Source: Balanoglossus misakiensis
Lineage: Eukaryota; Hemichordata
Direction of reading: 5' to 3'
Length of the DNA stretch: 64,000 bases
Assembly: GCA_040954595.2 (NCBI GenBank)
Contig: CM082584.2
Location: 10,912,001 to 10,976,000, forward strand
The notes beneath the pieces are model-generated. The model saw only the letters and a list, made by a program, of their open reading frames with translations, was not told the origin of the DNA and searched no databases. Shown here one piece after another: positions 1-10,293 of this stretch. The position numbers and the translations under genes are program-made. Numbering within the stretch: position 1 is the stretch's first letter; every line of letters begins with the position of its first letter.

Positions 1-2419
1 TCATTATACCGGTCGTCATCATGGCGGTCATGTTCGATGGCTCTGCTGTTGCCATGGGTTCAGGATCCATGGGTACCAGATCTGTTCGATACTGTAAATG
101 AATGAATGAATGAATGAATGAATGAATGAATGAATGAATGAATGAATGAATGAATGAATGAATGAATGAATGAATGAATGAGTGAATGAATGAATGAATG
201 AATGAAATACATTATTTGTATCTACATGTATTTATTTGATTTGATATATGCTCCTTAATTGAAATTAATGTAAGAGGGAGAATGTTTGCTATCACGTGAC
301 ACCATGACCCTGTCCGGCACCCAATCCAAGTTGTGGTTTATTAATGGCATTCGCTGTGCTTATTCTAGCGCCAAGGTCATCGTCGTGCTCACACCGGCGA
401 TATGGGACAGTATACATACCTTCTCAAAGCAGGCAGCGACGAGATTTGGCGGGAATATGTTCCTAATGGATGAAAAGATAAAAAAAATTTATGGTCAGTT
501 ACATGTTAAGCCACGGTCCCTCTGCCGTTAAATTTCGGCACCTGGACAGAATCAAAAGGGAGGAAGGCCTGGGGTTGGTGCAATTTGGGTTAAAAGTTCC
601 CTCATCCATGCAGCAGACATTTTAATCATTCATGCGTACAATACATAATGGGTACAATAGGCGCATAGGAATTGGAGTCCACACGCGACTATTGATGACG
701 GACACCGATGCTGCCATTCGTGACGTCAGCAGAAAAACGGGGTTTACTTGTCATTGCACCGCCGAAAACAATTTTTAGAAGTTGCTCTGATCGATCTGAT
801 TTGATTTATCATGCACTTTGATTTTCACAATCTGCGTACAGGTGTGTGTTTGGGGGGGGCGTATTGTACAAGGTAAAAGGAAATCATCAATCAGGACATC
901 CTGTTTTTCGGATTATTCGTGGCCTCATTTTCCTCTGAGGTTCAAGGTTAATCCGACCTATATCCTGCAAGTTTCAAGGTTAATCTGACCTCTATCCTGC
1001 GAGTTTCAAGGTTAGTCCGATCTCTACTTACAGAGAACCAAACACAAACGTCTATGAATATGGGAAGATTGCATAAATTTCGGGTTCTTGATCACAAAAT
1101 GTGCCATGTAAAACTTTATTTCCCACAGTTCTGTACAGATGTTTGTTTTTCAAATGACGCGTAAAGTCACAAGAAGGACAGCGCGATGTCCCTCGGTCTC
1201 CTTTCGAACGCAGCTCAATCATTGGTTGTTTTGTGTTCTTGTCCCTGTCTGTTCCTTGCCTCGTTCTGGAAAGGTGCCCACCCATCACCTTTTGGTAACC
1301 TGCTGCTAATGACGGAACGACAAGAGATCGACCAATCACCGTGTTCGATGTATGTGTTTATGACATGAATTTACGTCCTTCCTTTACATCTAATTGGACA
1401 ACAAACAACAGTCACTCGTAAACAATGTGGGTTCACTTAAAGTCTTTACTTGTATAAATGTTTAAGCTACCTGTTAACATATTGACTCACACACCGGGGC
1501 TATAACCCGAAAATCCAATATACATTGCTGAATTAAAAAACATATCAGAGGAGACCGTTTGATTCAAGGACCGTTGACCAGGTAGAGAGAGAAACGGTGC
1601 AAAGCACAAGTACTTTTTAGTAGAACTGTCTCGAAAACGCCATGAACAAACAATGTTTCAGCTATTTATGGAAACTAAGTGACCTTGAGTGCTTTGAAAA
1701 GTGACATAATGCATAAGAAAATGGACAGCAATCGATTGCTCGCTTTGTGTGGACCTTGTTGCACCTGAAAAAGCAGTCAAACTCGCCTGCTCCTTATTAT
1801 TTATTCACGAAAGTTTATGTGCTTGTGTGATTGAATGTTAACCAACCGTTTCTAAGGATCATGCAGGACCACGCCCTACCTGGGCAAAATGATAATAGCG
1901 CTCATGGTGTACATACCTGATCAAATCCATGAAAGCGTCGTCAGCTTGCACCTTTTTTGACGACCCAGCCCTCTCGACTTCGTCAGGGTTTCCTTGGCCA
2001 GGTTTGATGCTGACGACGAGTATTATTCCCAGGATGACCGCCACGATGGTCGTGCATATGTAGTAGAGCACGGTGCGGCCCCCGAGTCTGCCGGAATTCT
2101 TGGTATCCAGGACGGCCAGGCCGGCCGTCACACTGGTAAAAACCAGCGGCAGAATCAGCATCTTCAGCATGTTCAGAAAGATCACACCAGGGAAGGAGAT
2201 GTAGGCGATTTCCTTGGCAGTGAACTCTCTATCCGAGTGCAACTTCAACAAGAAGCCGATCAGCAGCCCCAAGATCACGCCGCATATGATCATCAATAAC
2301 AACAGGTTGTCCTTCAGCCATTTACAGAACTTTCCACAGCAAGAGTCTCCAGACGCGGTGTATTCTCTGCCCTCGGCGTACTTTATCGCCTTCTCGCTGC
2401 CCACGCCGCCGTTATCCAT
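1..2419 (-). CDS. Excitatory amino acid transporter (SLC1 family), 5' part, runs off left edge
   Basis: Sodium-coupled plasma-membrane transporter of glutamate/aspartate type, N-terminal part only. Three exons join in phase: exon 1 at 1917-2419 (ATG at 2419), a tiny exon 2 at 420-462 (43 bp), and exon 3 at 91 running to base 1. Exon 1 encodes TM1 (NLLLLMIICGVILGLL), TM2 with the family hallmark MLKMLILPLVFTSVTAGLA, then LDTKNSGRLGG and TM3. The exon 1/2 junction gives DLIRNIFPPNLVAACFEK, matching the EAAT stretch after TM3. Exon 3 begins YRTDLVP and carries an NMT glycosylation site, as expected for the large extracellular loop. Donors are GTATGT and acceptors end TTAG and ACAG. The transport core (hairpins, TM7, TM8) lies outside the window, so the substrate cannot be judged. 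An open frame continues upstream of 2419 but has no earlier ATG; 2419 is chosen as the start. Member identity (EAAT1 to EAAT5) is not resolved. Confidence 0.9.
97..206. repeat. (AATG)n tetranucleotide microsatellite
   Basis: About 27 copies of a 4-bp AATG unit with one interruption (agtg near 181). It lies in the intron between exons 2 and 3 of the SLC1 transporter, a few bases upstream of the exon 3 acceptor as read on the minus strand. Confidence 0.95.
941..1026. repeat. 32-bp tandem repeat, about 2.7 copies
   Basis: The motif ttcaaggttaatcygacct followed by ctatcctgc recurs at 941, 973 and 1005, an exact 32-base period with a few substitutions. It lies inside the large first intron of the SLC1 gene. 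No coding role is seen. Confidence 0.8.
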
Positions 2420-4501
2420 GTTTGAACCGTCGAGTCGACCCGTTACTTTGGCGATATCACACGGCTGTATCAACCAGGTTTCGATGTAAACCACCCCGCA
2501 AGTTTGAAAACTTTGCGATTTTGTGTGCGTCGCCTACAGGTTCGACACGTGCGGTAGCCGTTGATCCCCACCCGACAACAAACTGGACTCAAAATATGCC
2601 AGGCAAAGACATGCCAAATTTGGCACAGCGATTTCAATTGAATATGCAAATAAGGGCACTTTCGTTGGTCGTCGTGGCTTACACTAATCAAACACTTGCA
2701 CTTTGACTGCTGAACTTTGTTTCCAGTTTTGAGCTGTTGTCGCTGTGCATGGACATATTTGAACTGAGAGAAATAGGCCAAAAATTTCCCGCAATTTGAT
2801 GTACAGCGTCAAGTAACAGTATTAGTGTTACTCCATCGTAAGACAATGAGAGGCGAATGCTTGACAGGTGTATCGTGGAGAGTGAGCGTTTACATGCAAA
2901 TGTTCTCGGACGTTGCACCTGGCTCTGCAGTAATTCCTGACACGCTGTGTGTTATCCCATTTCAGTTCATAACAGTTCAAACTGTTAATTTGGCTTGGAT
3001 CTTGCGCTATGAACATATTAATTTTTTTTTTCTGACTACAAAAGACGCCATCAATGTATTTAGACCAGTGTGCGTTTTACTTGCCAGTCACGTTCTGGTG
3101 ATACGTATTCAATGTTCGGGTCGTATAACCTATATAGATTCAGCACAAAGGATAATGCCTATAGGGAACTATTTGGACAGGTATTTACTTTGCTTTAAAT
3201 GCCCAGTCACCGAACAAAAAGGACAATGGACTCAAACAAAGGATGATTGTACAAGCATGAGACTATTGTGATGTCAAAACGAACTCTGTATTGATGGGTG
3301 CCCGCTGAAATACAAAGATGGAATGAATTCAATAGAAAAACACATTTATTTACCAGGTTTTTATAACCGTGTGCATGTATTCGGCAAAAAGCAGCATTCC
3401 AACGATTCATATTTTGGCAGTCGTACACTCCATCCTCAAGACAAGTCGTAGGGGGGGGGGTGCACTAATTCCACGACTTATCTTCTGCGCTTGCGCATTT
3501 TATTGTCGGTCGCTTCAGCAAATTCTCATGGCAACAATTGTTGTCTTTTTGTATTAAGGTCACGTGTACCTTTCAAGATCCTCTACCCTTGAGTACCATG
3601 ACAACATTGATACGTTTCGATACTACACCAAAAAATACCTGTGACACAAAGTTTGTTCAGTTGCTTCTGGTGAAAAAAATGATTCCGATCGCCCATACAT
3701 TCCTCTGTGCTTTCTCTCGTTTTTATTGTGAAATATAAATTAACGAGTAACCGAACATCTGCTGTTTTCCCGCCATTAAGAAGTTCTCCCTATGTGTTAT
3801 TTTCGTCACCATGAAAACTGTTCGTACAAAATTTAACGAACTTTTGAAAAAGTGTACATGTAATTAAAACAGGCTGTCCTCACACAAAAATGAAGAAACA
3901 TTTCTGAATTATTCCTTTTTGTTTAATGATTACTACCAACACGATTTCTTGATTTTTTATGGGTTATTTTATATTCTTTCGTTTCCGAGCTTTTAGATGT
4001 ACTTTGATACACTGATGTGTGTGCACTGAGCAATGTAGACATGGTTGAAATGATCTCTCGGTTCAAAGTCTCGGTTGGCCCTGCCCAGCTGTCACCGATG
4101 AGGGAAGATAACGCCAGAAAGAGAAATCGATAATTTGTCATTTCAATTTGTTCAAGCTCGTATGAAAACGAGTAGAGGTTGGCATGCGGTATGTTACCAT
4201 GGTAATTGATGACCGCGATGTAAAAATGCTCCAAAAAGCAAAGGCTTAATTTGTTTGTTTTCTTTTTTCGAGTCGACTTTGCATCATCCACATTTCGTAG
4301 TGCAAGTCGGTTCCTGGCGCGAGGACGCGTTCGCTATACTCCACATCCTGGGCTATTTATGACATACATACATATCCAGTCTGCGCAGTGCCCCCCTCAG
4401 AGATTGACACACCTCAAATCACCAGTATCACTTGGAACAAAACTGTCAGCAACGCTGTCTTGTGAACGTACTAGACTTGCTCGCTGTTCGTTAAAGTCGA
4501 C
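2420..4501. other. Shared upstream region of divergent SLC1 and mGluR-like genes
   Basis: 2.1 kb with no supportable coding exon. It separates the start codons of two genes transcribed away from each other and must hold both promoters and 5' UTRs. A TATA-like ctatttat at 4353-4360, about 145 bases before the mGluR-like ATG, is a possible core element. A G9 run occurs near 3452. The longer open frames here (such as 2825-3271 and 3923-4291) match nothing recognisable. Confidence 0.5.
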
Positions 4502-7500
4502 ATGTTCGCCAAGTGCCTGATTTTAAGCACAGTCTTCAGCCTCCGCTCGGCTTTTTCTGATTCACCGCTTCTTGAAGAAGTGAAAAACGCGTCTTCTCCG
4601 GACCTCCATACGACGGCATACGTCCGCCACGGTGACGTCATCCTGGGGGGACTGTTTCCCCTTCACAGCTTCAACGAGTCGACCGGCGAATGCTTCAACG
4701 TTCTCTCCATGAACGACCTCAAGATGGCCGAAGCCATGGTTTTCGCCATCGACCAGGTCAACGCCAACGACACTCTTCTGCCCGGGGTGAAGTTGGGTTT
4801 CGAGATTTACGACACGTGTTTGACTCCGACCATCGCGCTCGAGAACGCCTTGAATTTTCTCCCGTCCCAGAAAGCGTACGAATGCAACAACCCTAAAGAG
4901 TCACCCCCATGTACTTCTCCGGCAACAGGTGTCGTCGGCTCAGAACGCAGCACCAGTAGCATGCAGACCAGTAGTCTGCTTCAGATATACCGCATCCCGC
5001 AGATCAGCTACATGGCAACGGTTACAGAGCTCAGCAATATCAGAAAGTATCCATATTTCCTGCGCACCGTTCCTCCCGACTACATACAATCCCAGGTGCT
5101 CGTGGACGTGATACTGAAATTCGGGTGGTCTTTCGTATCGGCCGTGCATTCTGACGATATCTACGGGCACAGCGGAATGACGACGTTCCGTCGCTTTGCG
5201 GAAGACAACGGTATATGCTTCGGCGCCGTTCTTGAAATCTCGGCGTCTTACGGCAACGCCGAATGCGACAGACTTGTACGGCAGCTTCTCAGATATGAAA
5301 ACGCCACCGTTGTGGTACTGTTCGCCCAAAGGGAAGAGATTCAACTCCTGCTGAACGCCGCCGTCAGAAACGGAGCCACGGACTCGCTGACGTGGTTGGC
5401 TACCAATGGCTGGGGCAGCTTCTGTCAAGAACCAATCAATGCTGAAAACCAAGAAGCAGCTTATGGTAGGCCAATGTATGTATATATGTGTGAGGGTGAG
5501 GGGGGCTGGCTGGGTGTGTGGCTGGGTGGCTTGGGGTTGATCGTATCATGGATTGATGGACGAGTATGTCCCTGTCGTCAACAGCTTGATTGAGACTTCA
5601 ATATATAAAAGTACAAATTCTCGTCTTTTCAGGTGCATTGCTGGTATCCCCCTTTGCTGAGAGGAGTCCGGAGTTCGACGAGTACTTCTCGTCACTCGTA
5701 GCGTCTGAGAGTGACAATCCGTGGCTGACGGAGTACCTCGTCCACCACTACGACTGTGTCCCTTGCCCAGAGCTCGATTCTTCGGCGAATCCCGATCAGA
5801 TCAGCTGCGACGACCCCAGTTTGTTGGAGGACATCGACGGGTCTTCTATGGAGAGCTTGGTTATAAATGCGGTGCTGGCGTTTGCACACTCTTTGAACAA
5901 GATTCAGGGGGAGATGTGTTCAGCTGCAGATCCGCTGTGTTGGACACCTAACCCTCTCTGGCAGAAGATGCTGATGAACCGCCTGTTAAATTCCTCGTTC
6001 TACGGACCGACGGGTCTGGTCTCTTTCAACGAAGTCGGAGACAGCCCCGGTAAATACTTCATCCGAAACATTCAACAGAACGCCGAGAATAATGATGGAT
6101 ACGCGTGCGCTGAAGTCGGTCTGTGGGAAGAAGGCGCCGACTGGCAGAACGGGAAGCTGGACTTTTACCGCGGGGTTCACTTCTACCGCAACAAGACTTG
6201 GCACGTCTACGACGCTGCCTCCGACAACGGTTCCCTGCCCGTCTCCATCTGCAGCGAGCCGTGCAGAGAGGACGAGATTCGGACAATAATCGACGATTTG
6301 CAGTGTTGTTGGATCTGCTCGCCGTGTCAGGACTGGGAGGTCATCCGCCAGGAGGGAACTCGCTGCCGCGCCTGTCCCGCTTACACTTGGCCGAACGAGA
6401 ACAGGACGAAGTGTGAACTTATAGAGCCGTCCTATCTTCAACAGTTTGCTCCCAACGTTGCGATCTTCCTCACTCTCATCACTTCAATCGGTATCATAGC
6501 AACGGTTCTCACATCAGTCATCTACATTGGGAAGTACAGCGTACCACTTATCAAGGCATCTGGTCGTGAGCTGTGCTATCTCATCCTCTTTGGAATTCTC
6601 TATGCGTTTGTTATGAACTACTTTTACATTTTCCAGCCGACAGACACGATCTGTTTTCTCCGAAGATTCAGTCCAATTGGCTATACCTTGATATTCGGCG
6701 CCCTGGCGACGAAAACGAATCGGGTGTATCGGATCTTCCGTAGGGGAAAGAAGAGCGCCCTCAAACCTAGATTTATCAGTCCACGGTCACAGATCATAAT
6801 TACGATGATATTGGTCACTGTTCAGGTGAGTATGGAGATCTCAGCTAGCCGTCACCAACACAACTTTCAATTAGTGCTTTAATAAAACATGGTCATAAAC
6901 CTGAATGAATTTTACGACTATAGAAGTAAATGCGTCAGCATTAAACATTTACATAATCTATACTTCAGCACCTTCTTTCTTGCTGCCTGAAACTTACTGC
7001 CATATTTACGGGCCATGTTGAGATTCGGTCATGGGGGATGGGGGTCTGTCAGTATGTCAGTGAGGCAACGGGCCTGAAGTCGACCTTGACCATGTCATGT
7101 GTTCGGAATCGTGGTAGATTTCTTATATTAGGGTATCGTAAGTGTATTGCTCTTCAAGAAACTAATTGAGGCGTGTAACAAAATTAAAGGAATTTTAACG
7201 CTGTATTTACTGCACCCTGTCTCTCCATATTCATATATCAAGATAATCCGATTACTCGATGAGAAGTGTATCAATTTTACTGCAAGGTGAAATTATCGAT
7301 TTTTTCCTCATTTGTCAGTTATTCCATGCACACACTTAAAGATAAATGGCCCGGCGTCGTGTTGTGGTGGCTATTTCAGGAATAAGTTGACTTGGAGAGG
7401 AAAATATGATTCAATTTCCCTTCCTGAGAAATCGGCCACCTGTTGCATCGTTAGGATACCACCGCCCGGAAATATACTTGTGGCACTGTGAAGAAGTGTG

Positions 7501-8284
7501 TACTATTCCCAAATGAATGGTTGATCGCCATTGGTTCTGAATTTTCTCTCTCTTTATCTTCCAGTTTACCTTATCGATGATGTCTATTTTGTGCGTTTAT
7601 CCGAATATTCTTTACGTCATGCCGCTGTCAACGATGAATTACGTAGAAATACACTGCGATCGATGCGTGGTCGTTGACGCGTTGAGATTGACATGGAACT
7701 GGTTGCTCCTGGTGACGAGTTTGTATCAGGGGATGAAAACCCGGAAGCTACCACATAATTACAACGAGTCCAAGTTCATCACTTTCTGCGTGTTCGGCAC
7801 CTTCGTCATCGGTTTGTCGTCAGTTCCGGCGTACGCCGTGACAAGTTTTTCCGTCATCAGCACGCTCTATCTAATCAGCGTGTTCGAGTGCATCGCGTAC
7901 ATGAGTTTGATCTTCTTGTTCTTTCCCAAATTGTACGCGATCTACTTCGTCTCCGAAGACAAAATTACACTGGAGGACACGACGGACATTCCAGGCACGA
8001 GCAGCAGAAATTGGGAAAGTCGGCGTTGCGATCAACCACCCGAGGAGAACGAAACGGGAGGCCAGCAGCCGAGCCGTCGACGACCGTCGATTAGTGTTGA
8101 TTCAGACAACAACGTCCAACAATCCGAAGCCGCGGACGGATTCGACGAGGAAAACAACTCCATCCAACCACAAGAACCTCGTCGTCTGTCCAGGGAAGGT
8201 GGCAAGAAGCGCCCTCTGAAGATTCTACCTATCTCTGCAGTCGACGATAACAACCAAACCGAAAGCAATGAATCGCCAAATTAA
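4502..8284 (+). CDS. Class C GPCR, metabotropic-glutamate-receptor-like
   Basis: Complete three-exon gene: 4502-5465, 5633-6825, 7565-8284 (2877 bp, 958 residues, all junctions in phase). Order: signal peptide (about 1-18); Venus flytrap ligand domain spanning exons 1 and 2 with mGluR hallmarks LSMNDLKMAEAMVFAIDQVN, IYRIPQISYMATVTELS, TVPPDYIQ and ALLVSPF; cysteine-rich linker (about 528-590) with ICSEPC, CCWICSPCQDW and CRACPAYTWPNENRTKC; seven TM segments (about 595-850) including ASGRELCYLILFGI, ATKTNRVYRIF, KPRFISPRSQIII and GMKTRKLPHNYNESKFI; then an acidic/basic tail of about 110 residues. The tail shows no PPxxF Homer motif. By-eye alignment with mGluR1 keeps Thr188, Asp208 and Tyr236 equivalents, but Arg78 aligns with Met, Asp318 with Asn (ATNGWG) and Lys409 with Asn, so glutamate may not be the ligand. 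Family assignment is strong; subtype is not assigned. Confidence 0.95.
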
Positions 8285-9171
8285 TCAAACCGACCGTTAT
8301 CATTTGATAAAATTTCAGAAAACAGATTTTTGGCATTGCCACTTATATTAAATCATCTACACTGCATATTAAATACCTCCGGCTCATCTGCAGAGGAGTT
8401 AAACGCCAAAAATAAATAAATTAACAGTTAATATTCAAATAATTAGGATTGTCAACATTTAAATTACAAAGATTTTTTTTTCGCAACTGAAGAGCCTTTA
8501 AAAGAAAAAAATACATAGCTTACGTAAACACGTACATATATAGAACAATATGATAGTATAAGGTGACTACACATTATCTGAAAGTATTACTTGAAACCCT
8601 TAAGACGTTATTGTTTCACGGACGCCCGTACTAAGCGCTGTTGAACAATTATCAAATGTACACTTTTTTCAGGCGCTGTGTGTGCGCTTTCAAAGGCTTG
8701 TAAGCAAATCTCCCGCCCTTGGAGCATAAGATCCACTCTCCGGCTAAGTAACTATTCACTCCACATCTCCAGTGTGAAAGGTCTATAGTGTGGATTCGAC
8801 TGAACTGTCGTGTGAAGGGGGCGTCCTTTGATGACAAGCGAGTGACACGCGTTTTCTTTTTGACGAAGATAAACAGGAACAACTGAAGGTTTCGTATTTA
8901 GCTATTGATGAAGGAGGAAAAAGGTATAGGTGAAATGAAATGAAACAAGATGCGTTCATTTGGGAATATCTATTATGCATGCTGAACATCGCCGGATTTT
9001 TGAAGTGCATTCATTTTTAAAATTTCTGAAGGCATATGCATTCTGCCTGATGTCACATGAAATTCTCCCGCAGGCCTGAGTTGTATATAACTGTGGTTGT
9101 TGATTTTTTGCTATGAAAGTTTCTGAAGCTAGGTCCTTCTGGGTTTTCCGAGGAGCCCCGGGTTTATATTT
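8285..9171. other. mGluR-like 3' UTR and convergent intergenic space
   Basis: AT-rich, no coding exon seen. Overlapping AATAAA signals at 8411-8420, about 130 bases after the stop codon, are the likely polyadenylation signals of the mGluR-like gene. The remainder must include the 3' UTR of the opposing GPR21/52-like gene. Confidence 0.5.
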
Positions 9172-10293
9172 TCACGGTTTCGCGGTAGCCGCATCCACCG
9201 ACCATACATCGATCCTGTTGTCGGTAGCGAGTTCTGTCTTCGCTATAATACTCCTTTTGCAAAATGTCAACCAGAGAGTCTTTCTCAGAACTCGCTTGGC
9301 GCCCAGGCGGAACGATCGGTTGGCCAGACAATAAACGATGCAGTTCGAGAAACTGTTGCTCAGCGCCAACCACATGGAAAAGAAATGCATTTGTGGGATG
9401 TGCGGATGATCTCTGTCGGAGGCATCCTCACCCTTGTTTCTAGACATGGCAACCGACTCGTGAATCTGTAGAACCAGCCAGGGTGTCCAACTGGCGCAAA
9501 AAGTCCCAACGATGACAAAAGATGTTAGAGCTCCTCGGCGCTTGTTCAAGATCGACACGCCGGTCTGCTGGCTGGGTTGAAGTCTCTCTCTCTCGGTCGC
9601 GATCTGTCGCGCTGCTTTGCGAGCGATGCGAAAGATGTGGTAGTAACAGAAAATGATTGCAGTGAAAGAAGGAGCGATTACGATAGCCATCATAGAAAAG
9701 GCGTAGGAAGCTTCCAACTCCCATGCCACGTTGCAGACGAAGAGATCGGCGTAGTACATAACCTCGACGAGACCGGTTGCAGGCAACAAGCACAGCGCGA
9801 TGAGGACACTCCACATCACTACAATAATAATTCGAGCCCGTTCTTGGGTCATGATGTTCCTGTACGTCAGGGGTCTTGATATGGCGAGATATCGGTCAAC
9901 CGCGATCATCGACATCGAATAGACCGACACACAGGTGAACAGTTCGGTAAAGAAGGCTGCCATGACGCAGACGGAGAAGCCGTACGGCCAGCTGTTGGCG
10001 ATCGCCGGGTAGATGCTGAGCGGCGTGACGAAGAGACCGACTCCGAGGTCGGCACATCCCAGGGACACCATGAACAGACCACTAGCGTTGGCGAATGTCT
10101 TGGTGCTGCAGACCACGGCGATGACCAAAATGTTCCCCAGAATGATGAAGATGGTGACCACAGCCATGGAGACCGGTATGAGGTTGTACGGGTCGTTGAA
10201 ATAAGCATTTCCGTGGCTGAAACTCTTGTCTCCCCCGAGACTGTTATCCGACGTGTTGGCGGCGGCCACATCTTGCGAAATCGTGGTCTGCAT
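9172..10293 (-). CDS. Class A GPCR, GPR21/GPR52-like, intronless
   Basis: Single-exon rhodopsin-family receptor of 373 residues. The frame is open further 5', but the first ATG is at 10293 (MQTTISQDV) and gives a short N-terminus with an NTS glycosylation site. Visible: TM1 with ILGNILVIAVV, TM2 with SLGCADLGVGLFVTPLS, TM3 ending in AVDRYLAISRPLTY (DRY box), TM5 followed by YYHIFRIARKAARQIATERE, TM6 with GTFCASWTPWLV, and TM7 with MWLALSNSFSNCIVYCLAN. The TM5-IL3 stretch and the TM7 form SNSFSNCIVY (in place of NPxxY), followed by NRSFRLGAKRVL, closely resemble GPR52/GPR21 (compare WLAISNSFCNCVIY), which are constitutively active Gs-coupled orphans in vertebrates. Orthology is inferred from these motifs; other aminergic-like orphans are less likely. 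Confidence 0.9.
   Translation of the reverse strand: MQTTISQDVAAANTSDNSLGGDKSFSHGNAYFNDPYNLIPVSMAVVTIFIILGNILVIAVVCSTKTFANASGLFMVSLGCADLGVGLFVTPLSIYPAIANSWPYGFSVCVMAAFFTELFTCVSVYSMSMIAVDRYLAISRPLTYRNIMTQERARIIIVVMWSVLIALCLLPATGLVEVMYYADLFVCNVAWELEASYAFSMMAIVIAPSFTAIIFCYYHIFRIARKAARQIATERERLQPSQQTGVSILNKRRGALTSFVIVGTFCASWTPWLVLQIHESVAMSRNKGEDASDRDHPHIPQMHFFSMWLALSNSFSNCIVYCLANRSFRLGAKRVLRKTLWLTFCKRSIIAKTELATDNRIDVWSVDAATAKP

Noticed and set aside
1052-1339. Additional SLC1 exon in the first intron
   Set aside because: The translation does not resemble any SLC1 segment, and exons 1 and 2 already join perfectly.
2825-4291. Several frames of 60-150 codons between SLC1 and the mGluR-like gene
   Set aside because: Low-complexity or random-looking translations with no splice partners; length is compatible with chance in this AT content.
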